A stretch of 64,000 bases of DNA from Pseudomonas allokribbensis. GTDB lineage: Bacteria > Pseudomonadota > Gammaproteobacteria > Pseudomonadales > Pseudomonadaceae. The stretch spans positions 4,163,001 to 4,227,000 of the forward strand of contig NZ_CP062252.1 of assembly GCF_014863605.1 (NCBI RefSeq), given 5' to 3'. The notes under the pieces are model-generated. The model was not told the origin of the DNA, did not search any database, and saw only the letters and a program-made list of their open reading frames with translations. Position numbers and translations under genes: made by a program. This document shows positions 1-13,312 of this stretch, one piece after another (position 1 is the first letter of the stretch; every line of letters begins with the position of its first letter).

Positions 1-761
<761 letters not shown>

Positions 762-783
762 TCGACTGCTTGACCCGTTTGAG

Positions 784-808
784 ACGCCCGGCCGCGCCGG
801 GCGTTTTT
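784..808 (+). terminator. Rho-independent terminator of purB
   Basis: A 9-bp stem ACGCCCGGC / GCCGGGCGT with a 2-base loop, followed by a T run. It starts 22 bases after the purB stop codon. Confidence 0.9.
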
Positions 809-847
809 ATTCCCGTCTGAAAAATGCTTTTTTTCAATAGGTTACAT

Positions 848-2020
848 ATGAATCCCGATATTCCTCTTCAACTTCTGGGTGGTCTCACGGCGCGCGAGTT
901 CATGCGCGACTACTGGCAGAAAAAGCCACTGCTGATCCGTCAGGCGATTCCTGATTTCGAAAGCCCGATCGACGCCGACGAACTCGCCGGCCTGGCCCTG
1001 GAAGAAGAAGTCGAATCGCGCCTGGTGATCGAACACGGCGAGCGCCCTTGGGAACTGCGCCGCGGCCCGTTCGCCGAAGACGAATTCAGCAAACTGCCGG
1101 AACGCGAGTGGACCCTGCTGGTGCAGGCTGTCGATCAGTTCGTGCCGGAAGTCAGCGAACTGCTGGAAAACTTCCGTTTCCTGCCAAGCTGGCGTGTCGA
1201 CGACGTGATGATCAGCTTCGCCGCCCCGGGTGGCAGCGTCGGCCCGCACTTCGATAACTACGACGTGTTCCTGCTGCAAGGCCACGGCAAGCGCAACTGG
1301 AAAATCGGCCAGATGTGCGACTCCGAAAGCCCACTGCTGCAACATGCGGACCTGCGCATCCTCGCCGAATTCCACGAGACCGAAGAGTGGGTCCTGGAAC
1401 CGGGCGACATGCTCTACCTGCCGCCGCGCCTGGCTCACTGCGGCGTTGCCGTTGATGACTGCATGACCTACTCGGTCGGTTTCCGCGCACCGAGCGCCGC
1501 TGAAGTGCTGACCCACTTCACCGACTTCCTCAGCCAGTTCCTGACTGACGAAGAGCGCTACACCGACGCCGATGCGAAGCCGGTCAGCGATCCACACCAG
1601 ATCCAGCACGATGCACTCGGCCGCCTGAAAGCGCTGCTCGCCGAGCACATGAGCGACGAACGCCTGCTGCTGACCTGGTTCGGCCAGTACATGACCGAGC
1701 CGCGTTATCCGGAGCTGGTGGTCGGCCCGGAAGAAGTCGAAGAAGAAGACTTCCTCAGTGCACTTGAAGACGGCGCCATCCTGATCCGCAACCCGAGCGC
1801 GCGCCTGGCATGGTCGGAAGTCGATGACGATCTGCTGCTGTTCGCCAGCGGCCAGAGCCGTTACCTGCCGGGCAAGTTGCGCGAACTGCTGAAGCTGATC
1901 TGCTCCGCCGACGCTCTGCACACCGACAACCTCGGTGACTGGCTGAGCGACGAAGACGGTCGCGGCCTGCTGTGCGAACTGGTCAAGCAAGGGAGCCTGG
2001 GGTTCGCCGACGATGAATAA
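848..2020 (+). CDS. roxA: 50S ribosomal protein L16 arginine hydroxylase (JmjC oxygenase)
   Basis: Cupin/JmjC-fold Fe(II)- and 2-oxoglutarate-dependent oxygenase of the YcfD/RoxA family, which in E. coli hydroxylates an arginine of ribosomal protein L16. The 390 residues fit the family. The metal triad is visible: the HxD motif in GPHFDNYD (His134, Asp136) and the distal His197 in LPPRLAHCG. The C-terminal part matches the dimerisation and winged-helix region in length. The frame opens upstream at base 824, but the ATG at 848 begins the usual MNPDIPLQLLGG N-terminus and is preferred. The last 8 bases overlap the following acetyltransferase gene, so the two are probably translationally coupled. 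Confidence 0.92.
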   Translation: MNPDIPLQLLGGLTAREFMRDYWQKKPLLIRQAIPDFESPIDADELAGLALEEEVESRLVIEHGERPWELRRGPFAEDEFSKLPEREWTLLVQAVDQFVPEVSELLENFRFLPSWRVDDVMISFAAPGGSVGPHFDNYDVFLLQGHGKRNWKIGQMCDSESPLLQHADLRILAEFHETEEWVLEPGDMLYLPPRLAHCGVAVDDCMTYSVGFRAPSAAEVLTHFTDFLSQFLTDEERYTDADAKPVSDPHQIQHDALGRLKALLAEHMSDERLLLTWFGQYMTEPRYPELVVGPEEVEEEDFLSALEDGAILIRNPSARLAWSEVDDDLLLFASGQSRYLPGKLRELLKLICSADALHTDNLGDWLSDEDGRGLLCELVKQGSLGFADDE

Positions 2021-2438
2021 GATTCGCGTACGTGTTGCAGACTGGCAAAAGGACAACGCCGAGATCCGCCGCATTCGCGAAACGGTGTTCATTGCCGAAC
2101 AATCGGTTCCGCCCGAGCTTGAGTGGGACGCCGATGACGCCACGGCGGTGCATTTCCTGGCCTTCGAAGGTGATTTTCCGATCGGCACCGCCCGCCTGCT
2201 GCCCGACGGGCACATCGGCCGGGTTTCGGTGCTCAAGGACTGGCGCGGGCTGAAAGTCGGTGACGCGCTGATGCAAGCGGTCATCGCCGAAGCCGAAGCT
2301 CGCGGACTGAAGCAGCAGATGCTTAGCGCGCAGGTGCAGGCCACGGCGTTCTATGAACGCCTGGGTTTCAACCTGGTCAGCGAGGAATTCCTGGAAGCCG
2401 GGATTCCGCATGTCGACATGGTTCGTCATTCGGCATAA
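2013..2438 (+). CDS. GNAT family N-acetyltransferase
   Basis: A 141-residue single-domain GNAT acyltransferase. The start of the fold is recognisable (RRIRETVFIAEQSVPPELEWD), a motif shared by ElaA/YjcF-like members. The acetyl-CoA binding segment follows (IGRVSVLKDWRGLKVGDAL), then the C-terminal FYERLGF strand-helix. The acceptor substrate cannot be told from sequence. The ATG lies inside the last codons of roxA (8-bp overlap), and the same pairing occurs after purB in other pseudomonads, so a shared transcript is likely. A terminator follows directly. Confidence 0.88.
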   Translation: MNKIRVRVADWQKDNAEIRRIRETVFIAEQSVPPELEWDADDATAVHFLAFEGDFPIGTARLLPDGHIGRVSVLKDWRGLKVGDALMQAVIAEAEARGLKQQMLSAQVQATAFYERLGFNLVSEEFLEAGIPHVDMVRHSA

Positions 2439-2455
2439 CGCTTGATGTACACCTC

Positions 2456-2491
2456 AAAACGCCCCGCCATCTCATGATGCCGGGGCGTTTT
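2456..2491 (+). terminator. Terminator after the roxA-GNAT unit
   Basis: AAAACGCCCCG and CGGGGCGTTTT form an 11-bp stem with T and A tracts on either side, so it can work in both directions. Confidence 0.85.
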
Positions 2492-2570
2492 GCTGTCTAC
2501 GATTCAACTTGCCCCACCCCGGGCCGACAAACTGGCAATATCAAGCCTTTCGAAAGCGGAGATAACGGAC

Positions 2571-3308
2571 ATGTCCCTACGCACCCTGCTCACCACCCTG
2601 CTGCTCGGCTGCAGTTTTTCGGTGATGGCAGCCACAGAAATCGTGCCCCTCAAGTACCACACCAGTGCCGACATGCTGCCGGTGGCCCAGGACTTCATCG
2701 GCAAGGACGGCCAGGTCAGCGCCTATGGCAACCAACTGATCGTCAAGGCCGAACCGGACAAGATTCAGGCCCTCAAGGCCCTGCTGACCCAACTGGACAC
2801 CGAGCCCAAACGCCTGCTGATCACCGTCGACACCAACGAAAACAACCAACAGAACACCGGCGACCAGCAAACCAGGATCATCAACTACAGCACGTCCAGC
2901 CGCGACGGCGGCATCCAGCAGATTCAGGCCAGCGAAGGCGCGCCCGCCCTGATCCAGGTCGGCCAGAGCGTGCCGATCACCAGCAGCCAGACCAATTCCT
3001 ACGGCGATTACAGCAGCCAGACCCAGTATCGCAACGTCACTCAGGGCTTCTACGTCACCGCCAGCGTCACCGGCGACACCGTTCACCTGGCAATCAGTAC
3101 CAACCGTGACCGCATGAGCCAGGAACGTCCCGATGTAGTGAACGTGCAGAGCACCGACACAACCGTCACCGGACGCCTGGGCGAATGGATCACCCTCGCC
3201 GGCGTGAACCGCGAGACTCAGGCCGACAAACAGGGTCTGGCCCGCAGCTACTCGACTCAAGGCCGGGATGACATGACGTTGCGGGTAAAAGTCGACACGT
3301 TGGACTAA
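2571..3308 (+). CDS. Exported secretin-like protein (orphan)
   Basis: A 245-residue exported protein with the signal peptide MSLRTLLTTLLLGCSFSVMA (cleavage expected before ATEIVPL). The mature part begins with a secretin N-domain-like stretch (IVPLKYHTSADMLPVAQDFI through IVKAEPDKIQALKALLTQLD), as in GspD/PilQ N1 domains. It continues with a beta-rich part containing GQSVPITSSQ and a region ending LRVKVDTLD, reminiscent of the start of a secretin core. It is far too short for a full secretin, and no other secretion genes are nearby. The frame is open from 2490, but the ATG at 2571 is preceded by GGAG and starts the signal peptide. Function unknown; an outer-membrane accessory or a remnant are both possible. 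Confidence 0.8.
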   Translation: MSLRTLLTTLLLGCSFSVMAATEIVPLKYHTSADMLPVAQDFIGKDGQVSAYGNQLIVKAEPDKIQALKALLTQLDTEPKRLLITVDTNENNQQNTGDQQTRIINYSTSSRDGGIQQIQASEGAPALIQVGQSVPITSSQTNSYGDYSSQTQYRNVTQGFYVTASVTGDTVHLAISTNRDRMSQERPDVVNVQSTDTTVTGRLGEWITLAGVNRETQADKQGLARSYSTQGRDDMTLRVKVDTLD

Positions 3309-3784
3309 AGCACCAAAAACTGACTGATTAGTCGTATTAGACGAAAGATGTAGTGCTTGAAAAAAAGCACTACAAAACGTTTGACGAGCCAAAAAAGCGA
3401 AGGCATGATGGCCTCGCTCCCGCTAATCAGAGGCCCTGGCAAGGGCCTTCGAAGCGATGCTCGCACCCATCCCCGCGAGCCGTTTCGTGTCTGTACCGCC
3501 CACAAGGTGTGTTTGACGAGGTTGCCGACTGGAACGAAGTTGTCCCGAGGGACGGAAGCGTAATTAGGTAACCCGGCTTTACACTGTAGTTCGCATAAAG
3601 GCCCACGACGCCCGAATGCGCCCGCCAGTTCGCCTTTACCTGCTCACTTCCCCTCGAGCCCATCGTTCATCCCGTCGCCTGCCCCGCCGAACCCGACCTG
3701 ACCACCTAAGCTTCTGGTCAGCGAGCGCAAGGAATTTTCCACCGCAGAACAACTTTTCATAAAGACGCGACGAGGTTTATCTCC
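3309..3784. other. Intergenic region upstream of aceA, no gene seen
   Basis: 476 bases with no convincing coding frame. A hairpin lies near the left end (3350-3373). The rest is the likely promoter and leader of aceA. I saw no clear operator; short open frames here lack ribosome binding sites and family similarity. Confidence 0.6.
3350..3373. terminator. Perfect hairpin downstream of the secretin-like gene
   Basis: GTAGTGCTT and AAGCACTAC form a perfect 9-bp stem with a 6-base A-rich loop, 42 bases after the stop codon. It lacks a following T run on either strand, so it may stabilise the mRNA end rather than terminate. Confidence 0.5.
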
Positions 3785-5110
3785 ATGGCACTGACACGCG
3801 AACAGCAAATTGCAGCCCTTGAAAAAGACTGGGCTGAAAACCCGCGCTGGAAAGGCGTGACTCGCAATTACTCCGCTGCTGACGTCGTCCGTCTGCGTGG
3901 CTCGGTTCAACCAGAGCACACCTTTGCAAAAATGGGCGCCGAAAAACTGTGGAACCTGGTCACCCAGGGTGCCAAGCCGTCCTTCCGCCCAGAGAAAGAT
4001 TTCGTCAACTGCATGGGCGCCCTGACCGGCGGCCAGGCTGTGCAGCAGGTTAAAGCCGGTATCCAGGCGATCTACCTGTCGGGCTGGCAAGTCGCTGCGG
4101 ACAACAACTCCGCCGAATCGATGTACCCGGACCAGTCGCTGTACCCGGTGGACTCGGTTCCAACCGTGGTCAAGCGCATCAACAACTCGTTCCGTCGTGC
4201 CGACCAGATCCAGTGGAAAGCCGGCAAGAACCCGGGCGACGAAGGCTACATCGACTACTTCGCACCAATCGTGGCTGACGCTGAAGCCGGTTTCGGCGGC
4301 GTACTGAACGCCTACGAGCTGATGAAGAGCATGATCGAAGCAGGCGCCGCCGGCGTTCACTTCGAAGACCAACTGGCTTCCGTGAAGAAATGCGGCCACA
4401 TGGGCGGCAAGGTGCTGGTTCCTACCCAGGAAGCCGTACAGAAGCTGACCGCTGCTCGTCTGGCTGCCGATGTTGCCGGCGTACCGACCATCATCCTGGC
4501 CCGTACCGACGCCAACGCTGCCGACCTGCTGACTTCCGACTGCGACCCGTACGACCAACCGTTCGTAACCGGCACCCGCACTCAGGAAGGTTTCTACAAG
4601 GTTCGTGCAGGTCTGGACCAGGCAATCGCCCGCGGCCTGGCCTACGCGCCGTACGCCGACCTGATCTGGTGCGAAACCGCCAAGCCGGATCTGGACGAAG
4701 CCCGCCGCTTCGCTGAAGCGATCAAGAAGGAATACCCGGACCAGATCCTGTCGTACAACTGCTCGCCTTCCTTCAACTGGAAGAAAAACCTGGACGACGC
4801 GACCATCGCCAAGTTCCAGCGCGAACTGTCCGCCATGGGTTACAAGCACCAGTTCATCACCCTGGCCGGCATTCACAACATGTGGCACAGCATGTTCAAC
4901 CTGGCGCACGACTACGCCCGCAACGACATGACTGCCTACGTGAAGCTGCAAGAGCAGGAATTCGCTGACGCCGCCAAGGGTTACACCTTCGTGGCTCACC
5001 AGCAGGAAGTGGGCACTGGCTACTTCGACGACATGACCACCGTGATCCAGGGCGGCACGTCCTCGGTGACCGCGCTGACCGGTTCGACCGAAGAAGAACA
5101 GTTCCACTGA
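3785..5110 (+). CDS. aceA: Isocitrate lyase
   Basis: First enzyme of the glyoxylate shunt: cleaves isocitrate to glyoxylate and succinate, allowing growth on acetate and fatty acids. 441 residues, the usual bacterial length. The catalytic loop KKCGH is at residues 201-205 with Cys203 as the acid/base. Metal-binding acidic residues are in the DAEAGFGG and VHFEDQ segments (about 165-196), and the C-terminal lid region includes [10 protein letters not shown]. It is a monocistronic gene with its own terminator. Its place next to the nuo operon is the usual one in Pseudomonas. Confidence 0.97.
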   Translation: MALTREQQIAALEKDWAENPRWKGVTRNYSAADVVRLRGSVQPEHTFAKMGAEKLWNLVTQGAKPSFRPEKDFVNCMGALTGGQAVQQVKAGIQAIYLSGWQVAADNNSAESMYPDQSLYPVDSVPTVVKRINNSFRRADQIQWKAGKNPGDEGYIDYFAPIVADAEAGFGGVLNAYELMKSMIEAGAAGVHFEDQLASVKKCGHMGGKVLVPTQEAVQKLTAARLAADVAGVPTIILARTDANAADLLTSDCDPYDQPFVTGTRTQEGFYKVRAGLDQAIARGLAYAPYADLIWCETAKPDLDEARRFAEAIKKEYPDQILSYNCSPSFNWKKNLDDATIAKFQRELSAMGYKHQFITLAGIHNMWHSMFNLAHDYARNDMTAYVKLQEQEFADAAKGYTFVAHQQEVGTGYFDDMTTVIQGGTSSVTALTGSTEEEQFH

Positions 5111-5177
5111 TCGACTTCGCCTGAGTAAACGGCCTTTGCGGACCGTGTAGAAAGCTAACCGCATTGCCGAAAGACTG

Positions 5178-5206
5178 ACGCCCCGACTGGTTCGGGGCGT
5201 TTTTTT
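5178..5206 (+). terminator. Rho-independent terminator of aceA
   Basis: ACGCCCCGA / TCGGGGCGT stem of 9 bp followed by seven T. It begins 67 bases after the stop codon. Confidence 0.95.
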
Positions 5207-5655
5207 GCCTGCGGCTTTCGGAGCACCTCGAGGACAGCACAACCTGCGAGACAAAACATTGATCCAGAGCGCTATCCAGGTCACAAAAATCGGTTAAAAC
5301 GTGCGCCGCCGCTACTTGCAGTAACGCGGATATAAGACAACTTCCCAACTGCCCAATCGCTAAACAGTTACAAAACCACTCCAAACGATATTAATTATCA
5401 TTTAGCGGCAACTATGTTCGTTACATTTCCTACAAAACATAATTCGTGAAATCCCGGCTAATGCCCGCAACGCATGGGCTGCGGGGCCATCGAGGTGCGC
5501 TATGTCCTTATTCCAATAAATAATTTCGCTATAGGAATTTTACTTGCAGGGTGTTTAGCCATAAAATCAGCGCGATTGATTGCTGCGACATATCGTCACT
5601 GCCTTATTTCTTTATCAAGCTCAGAGACCTTTGCTCTCTGTTAAGGATTACCAGC
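5207..5655 (+). promoter_or_regulatory. Promoter and leader region of the nuo operon
   Basis: About 450 AT-richer bases between the aceA terminator and nuoA with no coding frame I trust. It must carry the nuo promoter. A Fur-box-like stretch (GATATTAATTATCATTTAG, 5388-5406) matches 13 of 19 positions of the classical Fur consensus. A CCCGCA/TGCGGG hairpin sits near 5465-5486, and AAGGA lies before the nuoA ATG. No -10/-35 pair stands out enough to call. Confidence 0.45.
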
Positions 5656-6069
5656 ATGCCCGAAGCGACAGGACTCATGGCCCACAACTGGGGCTTTGCC
5701 ATTTTCCTTCTGGGTGTAGTCGGCCTGTGTGCCTTCATGCTCGGCGTCTCCAGCCTCCTCGGGTCAAAAGCCTGGGGCCGCAGCAAAAACGAACCGTTCG
5801 AGTCCGGCATGCTACCTACCGGTGGCGCCCGCTTGCGGCTCTCAGCCAAATTCTATCTGGTCGCGATGCTGTTCGTGATCTTCGATATCGAAGCCCTCTT
5901 TCTCTTTGCATGGTCTGTGTCCGTCCGCGAAAGCGGCTGGACCGGATTCGTCGAAGCTCTCGTTTTCATAGCAATTCTGTTGGCAGGTCTTGTCTACCTG
6001 TTCCGAGTGGGCGCCCTTGACTGGGCTCCGGAAGCTCGTCGCAAGCGGCAGGCGAAGCTGAAACAATGA
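5656..6069 (+). CDS. nuoA: NADH-quinone oxidoreductase subunit A
   Basis: Small membrane subunit of respiratory complex I at the junction of the peripheral arm and the membrane arm. 137 residues with three predicted membrane helices (about 15-38, 67-87, 95-115). The conserved KNEPFESG loop and the [11 protein letters not shown] segment with its acidic residues are both present. The frame is open from 5551, but the ATG at 5656 follows AAGGA at the right distance and gives the family's usual N-terminus. First gene of a 13-gene operon. Confidence 0.96.
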   Translation: MPEATGLMAHNWGFAIFLLGVVGLCAFMLGVSSLLGSKAWGRSKNEPFESGMLPTGGARLRLSAKFYLVAMLFVIFDIEALFLFAWSVSVRESGWTGFVEALVFIAILLAGLVYLFRVGALDWAPEARRKRQAKLKQ

Positions 6070-6079
6070 GGCTTTGGCA

Positions 6080-8609
<2,530 letters not shown>

Positions 8610-8611
8610 GC

Positions 8612-9109
8612 ATGAACAGCACGCTTATCCAGACAGACCGTTTCACCTTGAGTGAAACCGAGCGCTCGGCCATCGAGCACGAGCTGCATCACTACGAAGA
8701 CCCGCGCGCGGCGTCGATCGAAGCCCTGAAGATCGTTCAGAAAGAACGCGGCTGGGTGCCGGACGGCGCTCTGTACGCCATCGGCGAGATCCTCGGCATC
8801 CCGGCCAGCGACGTTGAAGGCGTGGCCACGTTCTACAGCCAGATCTTCCGCCAACCGGTCGGCCGTCACATCATTCGCGTCTGCGACAGCATGGTCTGCT
8901 ACATCGGCGGCCACGAGTCGGTCGTCAGCGAAATCCAGAACAACCTGGGTATCGGCCTGGGCCAGACCACCGCCGACGGTCGCTTCACCCTGCTGCCGGT
9001 CTGCTGCCTCGGCAACTGCGACAAGGCACCGGCGCTGATGATCGATGACGACACCTTTGGCGATGTCCAGCCTGCCGGCGTCGCCAAACTGCTCGAGGGC
9101 TACGTATGA
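8612..9109 (+). CDS. nuoE: NADH-quinone oxidoreductase subunit E
   Basis: 24-kDa-type subunit carrying the N1a [2Fe-2S] cluster in the NADH-dehydrogenase module. 165 residues, with the four-cysteine pattern visible in [12 protein letters not shown] and in [13 protein letters not shown]. Two bases after nuoCD, and its last 4 bases overlap the ATG of nuoF, so translation is coupled. Confidence 0.97.
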   Translation: MNSTLIQTDRFTLSETERSAIEHELHHYEDPRAASIEALKIVQKERGWVPDGALYAIGEILGIPASDVEGVATFYSQIFRQPVGRHIIRVCDSMVCYIGGHESVVSEIQNNLGIGLGQTTADGRFTLLPVCCLGNCDKAPALMIDDDTFGDVQPAGVAKLLEGYV

Positions 9110-10461
9110 CCCTGACCTCTTTCGGTCCTGCCAACCGCATCCAGCGTTCGGCCGAGACTCACCCGCTGACCTGGCGCCTGCGCGACGACGGCGAAGCCGT
9201 ATGGCTCGACGAGTACCAGGCCAAGAATGGTTACGCGGCGGCACGCAAAGCCTTTGCCGACATGGATCAGGACGCCATCGTCCAGACCGTGAAAGACGCC
9301 GGCCTCAAGGGTCGCGGCGGTGCAGGCTTCCCCACTGGCGTGAAGTGGGGCCTGATGCCAAAGGACGAATCCATCAACATCCGCTACCTGCTGTGCAACG
9401 CGGATGAAATGGAGCCGAACACCTGGAAAGACCGCATGCTGATGGAGCAACTGCCCCATCTGCTGATCGAAGGCATGCTGATCAGCGCCCGCGCGCTGAA
9501 AACCTACCGGGGCTACATCTTCCTGCGCGGCGAGTACACCACCGCCGCCAAGCACCTGAACCGTGCCGTGGAAGAAGCCAAGGCAGCGGGCCTGCTGGGC
9601 AAGAACATCCTGGGCAGCGGCTTCGATTTCGAGCTGTTCGTCCACACCGGTGCCGGGCGTTACATCTGCGGTGAAGAAACCGCACTGATCAACTCCCTCG
9701 AAGGCCGCCGCGCCAACCCGCGCTCCAAGCCGCCCTTCCCTGCCGCCGTTGGCGTCTGGGGCAAGCCGACCTGCGTGAACAACGTTGAAACCCTGTGCAA
9801 CGTGCCGGCGATCATTGCCGACGGCGTTGACTGGTACAAATCGTTGGCCCGCGACGGCAGCGAAGACATGGGCACCAAGCTCATGGGCTTCTCTGGCAAG
9901 GTCAAGAACCCTGGCCTGTGGGAACTGCCATTCGGCGTGACCGGTCGCGAGCTGTTCGAAGACTACGCCGGCGGCATGCGCGACGGTTACAAGCTCAAGG
10001 CCTGGCAGCCAGGCGGCGCCGGTACCGGTTTCCTGTTGCCGGAACACCTCGACGCACAAATGTACGCCGGCGGCATCGCCAAGGTGGGCACCCGTATGGG
10101 TACCGGCCTGGCCATGGCGGTGGACGACAGCGTCAACATGGTGTCCCTGCTGCGCAACATGGAGCAGTTCTTCGCTCGCGAATCCTGTGGTTTCTGCACC
10201 CCTTGCCGTGATGGCCTGCCATGGAGCGTCAAGCTGCTGATGGCCATCGAACAAGGCCGCGGCCAGCCAGGCGACATCGAGACCCTGCTGGGTCTGGTCA
10301 ACTTCCTCGGACCGGGCAAGACCTTCTGTGCTCACGCACCGGGTGCCGTGGAACCGTTGGGCAGTGCCATCAAATACTTCCGTCCAGAGTTCGAAGCCGG
10401 TATCGCGCCCGCAAGCGCCGCCGTCCCGCCTCTGGCAAAGCCGATCGTAGTCGGCGCGTAA
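9106..10461 (+). CDS. nuoF: NADH-quinone oxidoreductase subunit F
   Basis: 51-kDa-type flavoprotein that oxidises NADH. 451 residues. The glycine-rich NADH/FMN region [13 protein letters not shown] lies near residues 69-81. A second FMN-contacting stretch is [13 protein letters not shown]. The N3 [4Fe-4S] ligands are in [12 protein letters not shown] near residue 360, and a further Cys in KTFCAHAPG completes the cluster. Followed by a strong hairpin before nuoG. Confidence 0.97.
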   Translation: MTLTSFGPANRIQRSAETHPLTWRLRDDGEAVWLDEYQAKNGYAAARKAFADMDQDAIVQTVKDAGLKGRGGAGFPTGVKWGLMPKDESINIRYLLCNADEMEPNTWKDRMLMEQLPHLLIEGMLISARALKTYRGYIFLRGEYTTAAKHLNRAVEEAKAAGLLGKNILGSGFDFELFVHTGAGRYICGEETALINSLEGRRANPRSKPPFPAAVGVWGKPTCVNNVETLCNVPAIIADGVDWYKSLARDGSEDMGTKLMGFSGKVKNPGLWELPFGVTGRELFEDYAGGMRDGYKLKAWQPGGAGTGFLLPEHLDAQMYAGGIAKVGTRMGTGLAMAVDDSVNMVSLLRNMEQFFARESCGFCTPCRDGLPWSVKLLMAIEQGRGQPGDIETLLGLVNFLGPGKTFCAHAPGAVEPLGSAIKYFRPEFEAGIAPASAAVPPLAKPIVVGA

Positions 10462-10469
10462 ACGCTTAA

Positions 10470-10499
10470 AAAGGCGAAGGGTCCGTGCCCTTCGCCTTT
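10470..10499 (+). terminator. Perfect hairpin between nuoF and nuoG
   Basis: AAAGGCGAAGGG / CCCTTCGCCTTT, a perfect 12-bp stem with a 6-base loop, in the only sizeable gap (136 bases) inside the nuo operon. The following T tract is short (TTTCG). A partial terminator, a processing site or an mRNA-stabilising element all fit. Confidence 0.6.
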
Positions 10500-10597
10500 C
10501 GTCCGATGACGCCTTTCGGGGCTGACTGGATTCGGACGGATAACAAGATTCCATTAGCCACGCCCGCTGACACCGGGCCAACGAAGACCTTTGAACC

Positions 10598-13312
10598 ATG
10601 GCCACTATCCACGTAGACGGCAAAGCGCTCGAAGTCGACGGGGCAGACAACCTGTTACAGGCATGTCTGTCGCTGGGCCTCGACATCCCTTATTTCTGCT
10701 GGCACCCCGCGCTTGGTAGCGTCGGGGCCTGCCGCCAGTGCGCGGTCAAGCAGTACACCGACGAGAACGACACCCGTGGTCGCATCGTCATGTCCTGCAT
10801 GACGCCTGCCACCGACAACACCTGGATCTCCATCGACGATGAAGAATCCAAGGCGTTCCGCGCCAGTGTTGTTGAATGGCTGATGACCAACCACCCGCAC
10901 GACTGCCCTGTGTGCGAGGAAGGCGGTCACTGCCACCTGCAAGACATGACCGTGATGACCGGCCACAACGAGCGCCGTTATCGCTTCACCAAACGCACCC
11001 ACCAGAACCAGCAACTGGGCCCGTTCATTTCCCACGAAATGAACCGCTGCATCGCCTGCTACCGCTGCGTGCGTTTCTACAAGGACTACGCCGGCGGCAC
11101 CGACCTCGGTGTATTCGGCGCCCACGACAACGTGTACTTCGGTCGCGTTGAAGACGGCACGCTGGAAAGCGAGTTCTCCGGCAACCTCACCGAGGTCTGC
11201 CCGACCGGTGTGTTCACCGACAAGACTCACTCCGAGCGCTACAACCGTAAATGGGACATGCAGTTCTCGCCGAGCATCTGCCATGGCTGCTCCAGCGGTT
11301 GCAACATTTCCCCGGGCGAGCGTTACGGCGAACTGCGTCGCATCGAAAACCGTTACAACGGTTCGGTGAACCAGTACTTCCTGTGCGACCGTGGCCGTTT
11401 CGGTTATGGCTACGTCAACCGCACCGACCGTCCACGTCAGCCGCTGCTGGCCGACGGCACCAAGCTTGGACTGGATGCTGCGCTGGATAAAGCCGCCGAC
11501 CTGCTGCGCGGTCGCAACATCGTCGGTATCGGTTCGCCGCGTGCCAGCCTCGAAAGCAACTACGCGTTGCGTGAGCTGGTGGGCGCCGAGCACTTCTACT
11601 CCGGTATCGAAGCCTCCGAACTGGAACGCATCCGTCTGGTCCTGCAAGTGCTGAAAGACAGCCCGTTGCCAGTGCCGAACATGCGCGACATCGAAGACCA
11701 CGACGCCGTGTTCGTCCTCGGTGAAGACCTGACCCAGACCGCCGCCCGTATGGCCCTGGCCCTGCGTCAGTCGGTAAAAGGCAAGGCCGAAGACATGGCC
11801 GAAGCCATGCGCGTTCAGCCTTGGCTCGACGCCGCCGTGAAGAACATCGGTCAGCACGAGCTGAACCCGCTGTTCATCGCCAGCCTGGCTGAAACCAAGC
11901 TCGACGATATCGCCGAAGAGTGTGTACACGCCGCTCCAGACGATCTGGCCCGCATCGGTTTCGCCGTGGCTCACGCCCTGGACGCCAGCGCACCTGCCGT
12001 CGAAGGTCTGGACGCCGAAGCCCTGGAACTGGCCAAGCGCATCGCCGACGCCCTGATCAAAGCCAAGCGTCCGCTGATCATCGCCGGTACTTCGCTGGGC
12101 TCCAAAGCCTTGATCGAAGCTGCTGCGAACATCGCCAAGGCCCTGAAGCTGCGCGAGAAGAACGGTTCGATCAGCCTGATCGTGCCGGAAGCCAACAGCC
12201 TCGGTCTGGCCATGCTCGGTGGCGAATCGGTTGATGCTGCCCTGCAAGCGGTCATCGACGGCAAGGCCGACGCCATCGTCGTGCTGGAAAACGATCTGTA
12301 CACCCGCACCACCAAAGCCAAGGTCGATGCTGCACTGAACGCTGCGAAAGTAGTGATCGTTGCCGACCATCAGAAGACGGCCACCAGCGACCGCGCGCAT
12401 CTGGTTCTGCCAGCCGCCAGCTTCGCTGAAGGCGACGGTACTTTGGTCAGCCAGGAAGGCCGCGCCCAGCGCTTCTTCCAGGTTTTCGACCCGCAATACA
12501 TGGACTCGAGCATTCTGGTCCACGAAGGCTGGCGCTGGCTGCACGCCCTGCGCGCCACCCTGCTGAACCAGCCGATCGACTGGACGCAACTCGACCACGT
12601 GACCGCTGCCGTTGCTTCGAGCACCACGCAGCTGGCGCGTATCGTCGACGCCGCACCGTCCGCCTCGTTCCGCATCAAGGGTCTGAAACTGGCGCGTGAA
12701 CCGCTGCGTTATTCCGGTCGCACCGCGATGCGCGCCGACATCAGCGTTCACGAACCACGCACCCCGCAAGACAAGGACACCGCGTTCGCCTTCTCGATGG
12801 AAGGTTACTCGGGCTCCGTCGAACCGCGTCAGCAGGTTCCTTTCGCCTGGTCGCCAGGCTGGAACTCGCCGCAAGCCTGGAACAAGTTCCAGGACGAAGT
12901 CGGTGGTCACCTGCGCGCTGGCGATCCGGGCACCCGCCTGATCGAAAGCACCGGTGATTCGCTGAACTGGTTCGCCAGCGTTCCGCGCGCGTTCAACCCG
13001 GCCCAGGGCACCTGGCAAGCCGTGCCGTTCTACCACCTGTTCGGCAGCGACGAGAACTCGTCGAAAGCCGCCCCGGTCCAGGAACGTATCCCGGCCGCCT
13101 ACGTTGGCCTGGCCAAATCCGAAGCGGATCGCCTGGGCGTCAACGACGGTGCACTGCTGAGCCTCAATGTTGCCGGCCAGACCCTGCGTCTGCCGCTGCG
13201 CATCAATGAAGAGCTGGGCGCCGGCCTGGTTGCACTGCCGGCCGGTCTGGCAGGCATTCCGCCGGCGATTTTCGGCCAAACCGTTGATGGTCTGCAGGAG
13301 GCAGCGCAATGA
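10598..13312 (+). CDS. nuoG: NADH-quinone oxidoreductase subunit G
   Basis: Largest peripheral-arm subunit (75-kDa type), 904 residues. The N-terminal ferredoxin domain carries the [2Fe-2S] cluster ([17 protein letters not shown]). Next comes the His-Cys3 cluster region ([16 protein letters not shown]), then [16 protein letters not shown] further four-cysteine cluster of the N7 type follows ([12 protein letters not shown] plus the later Cys in YFLCDRG). The remainder is a molybdopterin-oxidoreductase-like domain that has lost its cofactor role in complex I. Its last 4 bases overlap nuoH. Confidence 0.97.
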   Translation: MATIHVDGKALEVDGADNLLQACLSLGLDIPYFCWHPALGSVGACRQCAVKQYTDENDTRGRIVMSCMTPATDNTWISIDDEESKAFRASVVEWLMTNHPHDCPVCEEGGHCHLQDMTVMTGHNERRYRFTKRTHQNQQLGPFISHEMNRCIACYRCVRFYKDYAGGTDLGVFGAHDNVYFGRVEDGTLESEFSGNLTEVCPTGVFTDKTHSERYNRKWDMQFSPSICHGCSSGCNISPGERYGELRRIENRYNGSVNQYFLCDRGRFGYGYVNRTDRPRQPLLADGTKLGLDAALDKAADLLRGRNIVGIGSPRASLESNYALRELVGAEHFYSGIEASELERIRLVLQVLKDSPLPVPNMRDIEDHDAVFVLGEDLTQTAARMALALRQSVKGKAEDMAEAMRVQPWLDAAVKNIGQHELNPLFIASLAETKLDDIAEECVHAAPDDLARIGFAVAHALDASAPAVEGLDAEALELAKRIADALIKAKRPLIIAGTSLGSKALIEAAANIAKALKLREKNGSISLIVPEANSLGLAMLGGESVDAALQAVIDGKADAIVVLENDLYTRTTKAKVDAALNAAKVVIVADHQKTATSDRAHLVLPAASFAEGDGTLVSQEGRAQRFFQVFDPQYMDSSILVHEGWRWLHALRATLLNQPIDWTQLDHVTAAVASSTTQLARIVDAAPSASFRIKGLKLAREPLRYSGRTAMRADISVHEPRTPQDKDTAFAFSMEGYSGSVEPRQQVPFAWSPGWNSPQAWNKFQDEVGGHLRAGDPGTRLIESTGDSLNWFASVPRAFNPAQGTWQAVPFYHLFGSDENSSKAAPVQERIPAAYVGLAKSEADRLGVNDGALLSLNVAGQTLRLPLRINEELGAGLVALPAGLAGIPPAIFGQTVDGLQEAAQ

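Noticed and set aside
842..2344. Minus-strand 500-codon open frame opposite roxA and the GNAT gene
   Set aside because: Covers two recognisable genes on the plus strand and reads as low-complexity shadow sequence.
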